64,000 bases of DNA from Bursaphelenchus xylophilus (taxonomy: Eukaryota; Nematoda; Chromadorea; Rhabditida; Aphelenchoididae): NCBI GenBank assembly GCA_904066235.2, contig CAJFCV020000003.1, positions 12,666,645 through 12,730,644 of the forward strand, in the 5' to 3' direction. Within the stretch, counting starts at the first letter, position 1, and each line of letters starts with the position of its first letter. Shown piece by piece: positions 43,447 through 55,258 of this stretch. A program made the translations under genes and the position numbers. The notes beneath the pieces are model-generated. The model searched no databases. It was not told where the DNA came from and saw only the letters and a list, made by a program, of their open reading frames with translations.

Positions 43447-46400
43447 TCAGTTGACTTCGTCATGACCTCGCACGTATAATTTATACCCGACATCTTCAGT
43501 TTTCCGGTAATTCAGCTGGACTAGAACGGCCAGCTTGTCACAGTTCCTATCGGCAGTCTGAAAAAGAAGACTTGAACATTTTACAGATTGTTCAAACAAC
43601 AGTAAGGATTTGCACAGAAAATTCTTCAAAATTTGAATATTCAAAATTTTTGAAAGCTCAAAAAATCTCCAAAGTTTAAAAATTGAGAATTTTTTTTGAA
43701 AGAACAAATTTAAAAATTACCTCAATAGCCTCCAAACACAACATTAATTCCCCTAGTCGTTTTGGAATATCCACATAAATTCCACTGTAGAATTGATGGA
43801 TCTCCTTGAACAAGCGATTCTGCCATTCCATGAAATATTTGGATTGGCCCATCCGACAAATACCTGAAAAGTCAACAGTCAAACATTGAAATTTTTATTT
43901 TTGCGTTTGGTGAAATTCGAATTACAAATTTACCGCCAAATTTTGAAACTGTCGGCGTTTTTGGATACAATACAACTGTATTTTTTTATTCATTTTTCAT
44001 GCCATTCATGCCACTTTGAAGTTCAGATTTGAATTTCTGAATTCCACACAAATTTTGCATAATTTTGGCATTGTGTTTCAAGAGTATTAAAGTGCTTAAA
44101 CACGAATAGAAGACTAATTTTTTTGACCCTAAAAAAGCAGCAGACCCCCAGAGAAAAAAAAATTATATGGGGATTTACGCATGCCGTATTTTACAACTCA
44201 CAACGATAATTTTGTAATTTTGATTTTATCTATGCAAATTAGTGTGCATTTTCAACTTACTTGCTCGGATAACAACCAACATCGTCAGTATCAGCAACTC
44301 GTGCTCATCTACATGGAATTGGTCCAACTTTTTTGCCGCCTCCAGAACTTTATTCAACAATGGCATGCTATTGCTGAAATTTGAATATGCAAAAAAAAAT
44401 AAATAAGTAAAAGATATGAATATTCAAAATTTTCGGAATAAAAGGTTGAAGTCCTTACATCCCAACAAATTTAGGGTCGGAAATCATCTTGTTCGTGCTG
44501 TAGTAGTCGATAACGCTTTCCTCGGTCACATGTAAGTAACTGTTGTCAACAAAATACAGTTTTCTACTCGTATATCCTTTGTTAAACCGGGTCGCAAAAA
44601 TGGAATGCATTGTTAGCCAGGTATGTAGTAACGTTGAGCACATTGTTCCCTAAAATAAAAAGCTTAAACTTAAAAAATCAGCAAAATCTAAGAAAAATGA
44701 AAGAAAAAATATTTTTCCCCAAAAAAAGAAAGTCGCGTTGCACCGTGCGGAAGAGAGCTTATATAGTTTTGCACTATGCGATAGCCTCGTGATCCTCTAG
44801 TAAATTTTTTTCATTTCAAGAAATTCTAAAAAGTTGCCGCTGCACCGTGCAGTGAGCCGATTATGACGGACTGTGCAGTTAATTTGCAAAGTCTATTGCA
44901 CAGTGCAAAGCGCATCTTTTTGTCGCGGAATTTTTTCAGATTGTTCGAAATATGTTTGAATTCAAATTCCTTTTCAAAATATTATATTAGAACCCCTCTA
45001 TTGCGTCAGAGAATTTTGAAATTTTTGTTGCTGCACAGTGCAAAGATAAAAAAGGCCTAAAAATGCTAATTGCACCGTGCACTGAATGTAATTTTGATTC
45101 GCTTCGTTTCCAAAAAGTACAAAAATGCTCTTCCACACCGTGCAACCCCGTTCAACTGTTCGCACTATGTCAAAAAACCAAAAATTTTTCAAAGAAGCGA
45201 ATGCACCGTGCGACGGCGAAAATGTGAAGGAAGTTGCACGGCGCACGAAAAAAAAGATTAAACTTGAGAGTCAACGTACATTGCAATGACTAACCGCAAA
45301 ATCATTGAAAATGCACGGTGCAACCTGCAAAGAGAGTAATTATAAATGGGTAAGGTTTGAAATACTGTAATATGATGCTACCGTAATTTCTCAGCAACTT
45401 ACCTCAAATTTGGTATCATACATGTTACAAGGGATGAAATTGCTGGTCCGAAGGAACTCCTTCATCACTGAGATCTCCACTAAAGTTGCTTGAATTAACG
45501 AGGCAGAAGTTCGTGGCTGCTCTGCCATGCATTCGAGTTTCTAAAAATTATGTAAGTTAGGGTCTTTTCTGGACTCACAACTAGAGATCCCAGCTGAATA
45601 ATGGCATTTCGTTTCCTTGAAGTGTAGATACCACGATGACAATACATCAACTGCCTTAGGGGATCATCATTTTCGCGAGTTAAACGGGTCATCAGTTCTA
45701 AAATTTTTTAGTTTGATAAAAAGTCATTTACTTTTAACTTGCAAAATACGGGCATCCTCCCAAATTTGCAGTAGAATAAAGATAAAAAGTAACTCACTTG
45801 AAACGTTCATCCCAACTTTTACACATTTCTCAAAGCGACAGTAGGCACAGCGACGCTTGTTTTTTGCTGAAAAGAAAACAAATTCATCAATCTTTTTTTC
45901 AAAAAAATGTGCAAAGAATTCCACTTACTCATATAAATCTGGCAGTTCCCAAACTCCCGGCAAATGTATTTTTTCCTCTGTAAAATTGTCCGTCGGAAAA
46001 ACGCGGCACTGAAAGAATGTTTTTTTAGTATACCTGTCACGAAAAAGGACGTGGCTTGCGGTGACGCAAACAGAATTTGAGGAAAGTTGGCGTCATTTTG
46101 GAGCAAAGCATACGTGAGATTCCCAACTTTGACTTTCTTTTTAAAATTTCCGAGCTTTTTGGTCTGAATTTGTAAACAAGTTGGCGTCTTTTTGTGATTT
46201 CGGTTTACAAATTCAAACCTTGATTTCAAATGCAAAGAAGCTTTCGCTAAAAGCCCCAATTTTAGCACGCAGTAAGAAAAGATATAGACTAAAACCGTTT
46301 TCCGTCTGCCCCACTCGTGCCACTTCACGTGCTCTCTTGAATAGAAGACCGAAAAGTTTCTCCGACTGTCGTTAAAAATGCGAGACAAATAAAAGTTTTA

Positions 46401-48232
46401 GGAATTGATTAACGACCTATTCGGATCATGTCTGCAGGATTAAAAAACATCCTACAAGGGAAGTCACATTTTTCGCAGACGGACTTTGGAACGAGACCTA
46501 TTAGGTTTCAAAGCATCCACGACCATGAAACTTTTTTCCATTTGTCTTTACGGGGCTGCCCGGTTGAGAAAATCGACCGCAATTTTTTCTTTTGAGGAGC
46601 TATTTGCTGATTTCGGCTAAACTTTGCGGTCGATTTTCTCGGCCGCGAAGCCCCGTAAACACATCTTGGAAATCAATTTTATGATCGCAGAAGCTTCACG
46701 TTTGGAATTCTACTAGGTCCCGTTCCAAAGTACATCTGCGAAAAATGTGATTTCCTTTGTTAGATCAAGTACCCTGAAAACGGACCTTCCAAGGAAAAAA
46801 GTTTTTGGTAAAAAATTGTTTTCTGGTCTCTTAAATTTTTAGGCACAGTTATAAACTTTATCTCCGCTACATTTAAGGCAATACTTACCATCCATTACAC
46901 GCCGAGATCCCAAAGTTGTGATATAACACCGCTTCGCCACACACCAAACATCTGGCATTGGCCTCGGTATGTTTGCATCGTGCTGAAATTTTCATTTCCG
47001 ATAAGACTGAAATAATCTCTGATTTAATTCCTTTTATATTACTTGCTTTATCTCCCACTCAAAATTCCAAACTATTTACATTTTTTATCAGCCTTTGGAA
47101 AAAATTTTATCGCAAAATTAAATGGAATTTTTATTCAAACCCCAAAAAAATTCGATAGCGCTCGTTGTAAGGCCCTTAAAAGGTTATGTTTCAGGTTGTG
47201 CTTTTGTGATTGTGATCAATAGACACTCAATCATCGAAAAAAGTGCAAAACTTTATTGCTGCGTGCGAGAATTGGAAAGCTTTTAAAGTACAAGTAAACA
47301 AGCGGAATTTGTGGATCATGTGGGTCGAAAAGGGCGTAACATGGCGCTTAGCAAACGAGTAGTAACTTTTTAATGAGCATTCCAATTGAGAGATCAAAAT
47401 TATGATCTTGAAACCGTTGTCTTGGGCAGCCAATAAGCGAAAATTTTGCGCTGTGCGAGAGAATCTCAAGAGCAAGAATCATGTCAGAGGTAAGATAAGC
47501 CCTACAGTATCACCCTTAGAGATAAAAAGTTATTTGTGAACAGCGCTGACAGGATTGTTAAGAACTTTGTGTTTTGCACAGTGCAATCAGAAAAAATTGA
47601 ATTTTCGCGCGGTGCAATGGAATTATGGGGTACAAAATCAGGCCGAGTGCAAGCGACTTTTATACGATACGATAATTACTAACAAAAAAGCATTTTCAAA
47701 AAAACTGAAGGAACTGTTAAGAATTTTGTTTTGTGCAGAAAACAGTCAAATTTCCGTACCGTGCGGAGGAAATGTGGTTCGTCAAGTTATGGAATGGAGA
47801 TGAAAAAATGTCTACGGTAGCATATTTTATATAAAACTAATCTCTAAATTACTCTAACAGTAAAACCCATTTCCAAGAACCCGTCCAGCACAATAAAAAA
47901 AAGAGTAGATCGCACTATGCAATTCCAAAACCTTATTGGTAAAATTCGCAAATATGAAATGGACGGATCCGAAACAACGTTACGACCCCTTTCTTTGTCT
48001 CTTTATGATTCGCTATTCCCGATTTTTTAAAGAACGAGAAATGAATCTTACTGTAGTTGACTGGATCCGTGGGAACGACAACTTTTTCTTCGGGAACTGG
48101 CGACGTCGATTGTTGGACCGGTAGTTGAGTGTATTCGGAAGTGAAGGGTTGATCTGTGAGTTGTTGGCACTCCAGCTCGGTTAGACTGAAAGTTGGCGCC
48201 GGGAAACTAAATACGTGACCCATGGTGTCCAT
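43447..48232 (-). CDS. Nuclear hormone receptor (nematode type)
   Basis: Ten exons: 48232-48052, 46982-46889, 46008-45929, 45866-45798, 45697-45579, 45540-45403, 44649-44459, 44373-44261, 43863-43721 and about 43557-43447. Phases close, about 412 aa. The DNA-binding domain (about residues 62-140) has both zinc fingers: CLVCGEAVLYHNFGISACNG, then CAAFFRRTI, then YICREFGNCQI and CAYCRFEKCVKVGM. The P-box CNGCAA is of the type common in nematode supplementary receptors. The rest is a helical ligand-binding-type region with RQLMYCHRGIY and helices near the C-terminus. It is a nuclear, ligand- or partner-controlled transcription factor by family; target and ligand are unknown. The start ATG follows TTTTGCAGCC, which could be a trans-splice acceptor. 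Confidence 0.9.
44740..45320. repeat. Palindrome cluster in a receptor intron
   Basis: Nine or so TGCACNGTGCA copies within intron 6 of the receptor gene, near 44740, 44842, 44897, 45033, 45070, 45136, 45200, 45233 and 45310. The central C or G form dominates here, unlike the A/T form at 9 kb. Spacing is irregular. Confidence 0.65.
46455..46759. repeat. Palindromic MITE in receptor intron 2
   Basis: CAAGGGAAGTCACATTTTTC at the left pairs with GAAAAATGTGATTTCCTTTG at the right. An inner pair, GAAAATCGACCGCAA and TTGCGGTCGATTTTC, flanks a short loop near 46595. Almost the whole 305 bp can fold on itself. The target duplication is uncertain (TA or TTA). Confidence 0.75.
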
Positions 48233-51200
48233 GGCTGCAAAAAATGATGACTAAAGATTTAGAAAAACCAAAAGCTTTATTTGGCCCGTAAAACAGCAAA
48301 ATTTTTCGGCTATCGTGTCACGGCGGCAATAAAGCCGAGTTCAAATTAATTCACAGACCGCGAGGATAAAGGACAACTGAATAAAGGACAACAAGGTCAA
48401 CATTAAATGAATAATTAAGAAAAATCTACTATAAAATAATGGGCAGACACGCTATAATGACATTTCGTCTTTTTGAATCGGATTTATAATCGCTTTAAGA
48501 TTTAGTGCCCGTTATTTGGACTTGAAATTTTAAAAAAATTGAGAAAAATTAGTGTTGTCATAAAGTACTTTTGGCCAATAAAAATTTGGAAAATTGCTCA
48601 AAGATGTTACTTCGGATTAGCGATATCGTTTCGTCGCGATATGAAGAGATAATCACCGACCAATGGGATCAAGGTCCTTACTAGCTTATTAGCACTTTAA
48701 ATCGCCGAAGGTCATAAAGAATTAGAGTCTAAATATATCGTAGCCCTCCCTCGTATTCCGAGACGGAGACAAAAACACGAAAACGTGTTGGGGGGAGACA
48801 GACTGGGGACAAACTCGGGCGTAATCGTAACAGCTATTTTCATACCGCGTTAGGGTTTTTTTGTTGCCGAGCTCGCCCAATTGCTTGCAGTTCATCATTA
48901 GCCTATGCACTGCATAGCCTAAATCTCTTGTGCGACTATTAATAAAACGCTCAGCCTGCGCCAGCCAATCCTAGGCCTCGTCCCTCGAAAATCTCCCTAT
49001 TACCCACAGAATCGTCCCACAGTAATCCCAGCCCCGCACTCTTACAATCTTCGACATTTCGCCGACTCCGCCCCCGACATATAACGTTTCACACATCAAA
49101 ACACAGGCCTCCGACCAAATACTTGATCCCTGTCTCCCTCTCGCTTCTGGCGTCTTGTTTGTTTGAGCTCTTTTTGTCGCACAATGCACTCTCCCCATCG
49201 GAGAAGTACTTTTCACGGCGAGAGAGCAATAAGACCGACTAAAAAAACGTGGTGTGTTTTGTGGTCTCGATCCCAGGCGGGAGTGTGTTTTGAGTCCCCG
49301 CGAATAGTAAATATTGTCAGCGTAATTTGGAAATGGCGGTGTTAAAGGGTAATCAAAAATTATGGAAGCCGGTAGACAATACTTTATAATAATAGTTCAC
49401 TGTTTATATCACGACGGAAGAATTGCAAAACGAAAAAGAAAACAGCTGTGGTGAAAAGACCCGTTTAAGATCTTGGCAAAATTAGTGCTAAATCAACAGC
49501 GGAAAATCTAAAAACGCGGCGCCCATTATATTAATAAAATGTGACACAAATTCAAATATATTTTTTTTCTAAGACATACTTTTTTTTCGTCTAAGCTTCC
49601 CTTGGCCGTCATCACGGTTCAGCGGCCGAAGAGTCGCCGTGAGATCCCGCAAATTTCCCGTCGAATTCACTCGACCAATTTTTTGAAAACCCAAGTTTTT
49701 TTCAAAACGAAAAGAAGCCCTCCCTTAAGCGGGGTTTCAAATCTCCCCTCCACCTGATGGTCGGAGTGTTGCGTGCGTCATTTGGGAGAGAGGAGAGACT
49801 GCGTGAGAAGTGGGACAAATGCACTTTTATAAAGCATCAAAAACCAACCAAAAAAATTCGAAATAGACGAGACAGTCTTTTTTTCCCCATTTTTTGTTTG
49901 CCCACGGTCTACTATATAGTGTTTCGGGTGGGGTTAAACGTGGTTGAAAATGGGCCAAGACCGTCTACACGCACGACAAAACACTCGTTCAAGAACCAAC
50001 AACAACCTCAGCGTTCTTTGAACCTAAGGGCGGAGCTTTTTGGGAAAATGTAAAAGAGGGTTAGAAAAGTATCAAAAGCATGTACTTAGTTTAAAGTACA
50101 AAGACAAAGAACGATGATTAAACATTCGGGACGTGATAAGTAACATTTTTACTTTCGATGGAAAAATATGTATTAATTGCAAAAAGGGCAAAAAATTTCA
50201 GATTATGACTGAGCTTGCACGGTGAAAAAATCAACAGGATCACATTCAAAAAATTGTTTTGTTTTCAATTTGAAAATTGAAAAAAGCGGTGCAGGCAAGA
50301 AAATTTCTTCCGCAAAAAAATGAATTTCCTAGAAAAAATGTAGCGGAAAAAGACACCTTCCCTCACCGTCTCTCGTCATCTTCCATATCCTCTAGCTAAA
50401 ATAAGCGCTCAATTTTTAGACTCGCACCGAAAACCGAGAGACAAAATTCAAAAGAAAATAAAAAAAAACTCTAAAATACAAAACAAAATAATTTAAAATC
50501 CTTTTAACTGATTTCACAGTAATTAACCTATATTCGCACGACTTACATGTCACAGAGCAAAAAACCATGCATTCGATCCCGATCCCTTTGACCTCGCCGG
50601 GTGTGTTTGCACTTTGCGAGGGAAATTCCCCAAGTTTCGGGGAAACCAAAACTCCCCGAAAAAAGATCGAAATCAATTTTCTTTTAAAGATCAGAGGTTA
50701 GTCGGCGAGCCCTTGAGTTGCAAAAAAAATTTGGTCTCTTTGAACCTACAAACTCGACAAACCTGGTAGTTTAGCGCACTGTGCGCGAAAAGTGGGCTCC
50801 GATTGACATGCGGTGCATAGAGATACAATCTACACTGCGCAAGGCGAAATTGGGGGAAACAACAGAGGATGTGGAGCGCGGAGGTGAGACAGTGTGTGAT
50901 AGCAATCGCGGAGCGATACGACAAAAAGCAAAATTGTCAACGGGACACAACATCAAAAGAGGAAGCAAATTGTTCAGCGTTTCTTTAAATTTCTGTACTA
51001 GGGAGACATACTGTGTAGCAGGGTGGCCGAAAAGTTTTGGCATGTCTTTGTGCCGTGCTTCGCGAAAAGGTTACGCGCAAAAAGTCGGCTGGGCGCAAAA
51101 CGAAAGGGCATTATGCAATTTCATTGCGCTCTAGTATCAATTACTGAATATCCTAGCTTCCGCTTTGAACTAATTTAGAAGCCGAGATACCAGTCTGTGA

Positions 51201-54089
51201 GGGAAATAATATGTCGCGTCGGCGCAGTCGATGATTTCGCTGCGCCATAATTCATTTTTCACTTCAGCGACGCTGCTTTCAATGCGGCATTACGCTCACA
51301 ATTTCTATGACAGCTTGATATTCAACTATATTAGACAATAGAAAAAATGCGGGATGGTGATAAAAAAGGATTTCTTGTCATAATTTTGCAAATTACGCGC
51401 GAAAAAATGATTTTTTTTTGTGAAAAAACTAATAATTGTTTTTGAAAAAATCTCGCTTGGTTTTGCCCGTTGTAAACTAGAAATCTTGCTCTAAAAACTT
51501 TTTAAAGTATTTTCTCTGTAAACCAAAAATGGCGCAGCAAAATTTTTAATTGCTTCACACCGCAAAGTGGCTTTCAGTTACAGCAATAAAGCGAGCATAC
51601 TACAATTGACGTTACCTAAATACCAAACATTGAAACCTCAAGGGAAATTCTAAAGTTTTAACAACTGAATACACGAATGACTACAAAAAATGAGAATCAA
51701 AAAACAGACGTCTACCCAAAAAACAATGTCTGATGTCGCCCTCATTTCGTCGTTTTTTTGTGCGGAGCGAAAAAAGTCTGAAAAAGATTGTTTTTACTGA
51801 CTCCAAAAAGGAGAAAAAAGGCAAGAGCGAGCGTTATAAGCGTCTGCACTTTCGAGGAAGTTTGAATATAGATTTTGATTTCACAATCGCAATATAAACG
51901 GACAAAAAATCGGCCGGAATGAACTTTTCAGAGGGAAAATATTGGATCACAACTTTTAAAAGGTCTATCAAAAAATTAGTTTTACAAAACAAAAAAAAAA
52001 TGGAAAAAAAGCATGCTAAAGTCAGGAAAGTTTTTTTCCTGATTTTAGCATTTTTTTCCGACGTCTTAGTTTAATATTTATGTAACTTTAAACAAAATTA
52101 ACCTATGTGTTTTACCAAAACGCTGCGTCTAGTGATTTGATTGTTTTTCGCTGAGGCGCGCGGGAAATGTTTAAAAAACGTTACAAATGTTTTGTTCAAA
52201 TGCTAACGCCCAATAGCAGCGCATCTCACCGCGACAACGATCACATTTGGCGCATTATGGAGCCTCGCCTTAAACAAATGCTATCTCGTTAAGCTTTAAT
52301 TTTTCCCAGAACAGGCCATCCTGAACAACAGTCCTTTGTTTTACAGCCAATTTACGTGCCGAATGCCGAAAAACTCGGGCCAAACTGCTCTGTGTACGCA
52401 AAAGATTTATTTGCTTTTCCCTTCTTAGAATTGTGAATTCTTGATGTGAATCGAGAAACGGGAAAAATTCAGAAACTGGCTTGCTATAAATACCTGTTTC
52501 CTTCCATATTTACACTTTTTTGATAAACAACAGTTCTTGTAGTGTTTTGAGAGACATGAAATTCAAGTCGTTTTGTTGAGCTAGCTTAGCGCCTATTGTT
52601 AGAGCGAAAAAGCTACCTTTGATTTTATACGCAGGTGCAAAACAGCAATGTGCACAACCAAAGCGATTTGTATACTGCGAATTGAAAAAGCGACACCGTG
52701 AGTAGTCGCAGTGTTCAAATGCGATGGGGGAATTGGAAAGGCAAAAAAAAATAAAAATCAAAAACATTTTGCACAGTACACAATAAACTGTACTGTGCAA
52801 AAAAATGGAAATTTGAAAAATCCCACAAAGATGAGAGAAAATTGAGTCAAAAACGTCGCGCAGTGCACAAAAATGCAAAAATAAAAATTGCGCATGCGGA
52901 AGTCTGCCAATTGCACTGTGCAATTAAAATTCGAAAAGATGCCCAAAAATTAGTGAGCGGCATTAGAGAAATACCCATAAATTAGAAAGTAGTTTTAACA
53001 CAGTCCAGAAGAATGTTGTCACTTAGCGCCGTTGCAGTTTCAACTGCCCAAGACGAAGCAAAACCGCCACCGCGTTAAAAATTGAATCACGTAAAAAACA
53101 ATGGATAAACAACACTATTTGCTTCTTAATTTTTTAAAGAGTCATTTCCATAGTAACCGGGGATAACTCGATAACGTACGCATTTCTTTTTTCGACGAAA
53201 GTGGAGACAAAGGCCTATTCAGGGTTCAAAATTACAGTGTTGAGGAGGTTTCCTATTCTCAAGTAATACAAAATTGGCAGTAAAAACTATTACGTCCTCG
53301 CCAAATTTTAATATGGCTGCTTTGGAACTGCTCAAGGCTCTGATTTTTCGCAAAGCCTCAGGCCTGAAATATCAAGGGTTTAATTGAATTCCTGAAAAAT
53401 TAGCTCTCGTGATGCGATTGCTGTCGAGATATTCCACCATCCCTTAAAAAATATTGCATGTGCCGTCAAGGTGTCGCAAAACGACTTTACACTTACCAGT
53501 CTGTCATGAAAATAGTGAGCACTCTGGGAACAGCGAATTGCCGCAGATAAAGTACGCATAACCAAATTACTTTTGACTTCAAATCGGCGCAGCGACCTTG
53601 TGCGCATAATTTTCCCGACAGATGGATAGCTCGAGCCATTATATAACTATACAAAATTACTAAACGAGATAATCGGAAAAAGATCCTTTTTAATCGTAAG
53701 GTGCACTCGGATTAGTTTTGGCGCGCTCATAAATAATTTTTCTAAATATAAAGAAGACTTAGGTAAGCGCCTTGCAGGAATAATTTTTTTCAAAAAATTA
53801 CCACTAATTGTGAACCCCAAAATATCAAATTTGATTAAGACTTCGACTTAAAAAAAGTCAATGGAAAAAAGAGATCAACGAAAAAATTCCCGAACCCGTC
53901 ACCATTTATTGCAAATTTCTCAGGACTTTATGTCGCGACTAGTACCGGATTCCGAGCTAGCGTTGTAACCATATACTTGGCGCTCTCTTTTGGACCGAGC
54001 GCGCTTTTCATGCCGCGGATTTGCCCTCGAAAAATGGCTTTATTGGTCGAACTTGTTGATAGACCAAAATTGGATAGCTATCTTACATA
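48233..54089. other. Gene-poor region upstream of the receptor
   Basis: 5.9 kb without a supported gene. GC-richer patches at 48.75-49.33 and 49.6-50.05 kb have no splice-consistent frame. Palindrome copies occur at about 50775, 52768, 52858 and 52911; the pair GCACAGTAC/GTACTGTGC (52768-52800) forms a small hairpin. Open frames here are short and without recognisable protein features. Confidence 0.5.
51996..52060 (+). other. Imperfect AT-rich hairpin
   Basis: AAAAAAAGCATGCTAAAGTC is followed after a short loop by a near-complement, GATTTTAGCATTTTTTT. The stem has about 25 bp with a bulge and mismatch and a loop of about 8 nt. The shape is small-RNA-like, but the A/T-run ends weaken a precursor claim. 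Confidence 0.3.
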
Positions 54090-55258
54090 TAAAGGTGGTC
54101 ATATAAGATCTCGGAATTTTTTTTTTCACCAAATCGCGATTTTCGGTGCCCAAAAAAGTCGACGCCCAAATCGAAAAATTGGCGTCGACCGAAATTTTTA
54201 CTCGGCACCCAATTCCGAAATCCGGTGCATTTTTTCTAAACCCCTCGAAATCGGTGCACAAAGTCTTAAGTCTGCACCAAAGCCCTAAGTCGGCACCGAA
54301 TTTCGGAATTCGGTGCAGGGTTTCGGCGGAACAGTTGACCCATTTTATATTCCTGCTCGAGAAGATTTTTTTTTTGTTTTTCGCCAATGTTCAAGGTATA
54401 TTTTCTGAATGAAGACAATATGGAATTTGTCCAAAAAGGGAATTTTTACCAAGATCAGGCTGCCCCGTTCGATTTGATGTCTAGATTTCCCGTTTTCTGC
54501 TCGAATAAAGCACGAAATTTTGCAATTTGTGATGTTTGTTGTACCATGGATAATGTAAGTCGATTTTCCTAATTTTTTGTGCTCTTTGAAAATCAAATTA
54601 TGGCAAAAGGTAGAATAGGCTTTTATCTTTATTGTAATATAAATTTCGAACCGGAAACATCGAGTTTCACCAAATTTTTATATTGTACTTGCTTCACGTC
54701 TTTGGCCATCTGCTGTTCCTTAAAATTAGTCCTATTTTCACGGTATAATTAACCTAGTGGCCAGTCCTAATCCTATATCTGTCCATTTTTTGGCGAGTTT
54801 GCACAAAAAAATAGGAAAATCAACTTACATTATCCATGGTACAACAACCGTCACAAAATACCAAAATTTGGTGCTTTATCCGAGCATAAAACGGGAAATC
54901 TAGACATCAAATCGAACGGGGCAGCCTGCTCTTGGTAAAAATTCGCTTTTTGGACAAATTCCACCTTGTCTTCATTCATAAAATATATCATGAAGATCGG
55001 CGAAAACCAAAAAAAATCTTCTCGAGCAGGAATATAAAATGGGTCAACTGTTCCCACAAAAGTCTGCACCGAAGGCTTAAGTCAACACCGAATTCCGGAA
55101 TTTGGTGCACACTTTAAAAAGTTTTGGAATTGGGTGCCGAGTTAAAAATCGGGGTCTTAAGTCGACGCCAATTTTTCGATTTGGGCGTCGACTTTTTTGT
55201 GCTCCGAAAATCGCGATTTGGGAAAAAAAAATTCCGAGATCTTATATGACCACCTTTA
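54090..55258. mobile_element. 1.17-kb foldback element
   Basis: The left arm from about 54090 and the right arm to about 55258 mirror each other: TAAAGGTGGTCATATAAGAT and its complement, then GTCGACGCCAATTTTTCG and others, down to TCCATGGATAATGTAAG about the centre. The middle 54575-54792 is unpaired. TA on each side fits a Tc/mariner-type duplication. The mirrored open frames are by-products. Arms differ at many bases and by indels, so it is not recent. Confidence 0.82.

Noticed and set aside
54345..55069. Frames of 72-83 residues with shared peptides near 54.4-55.0 kb
   Set aside because: They arise from the two arms of a foldback element and mirror each other.
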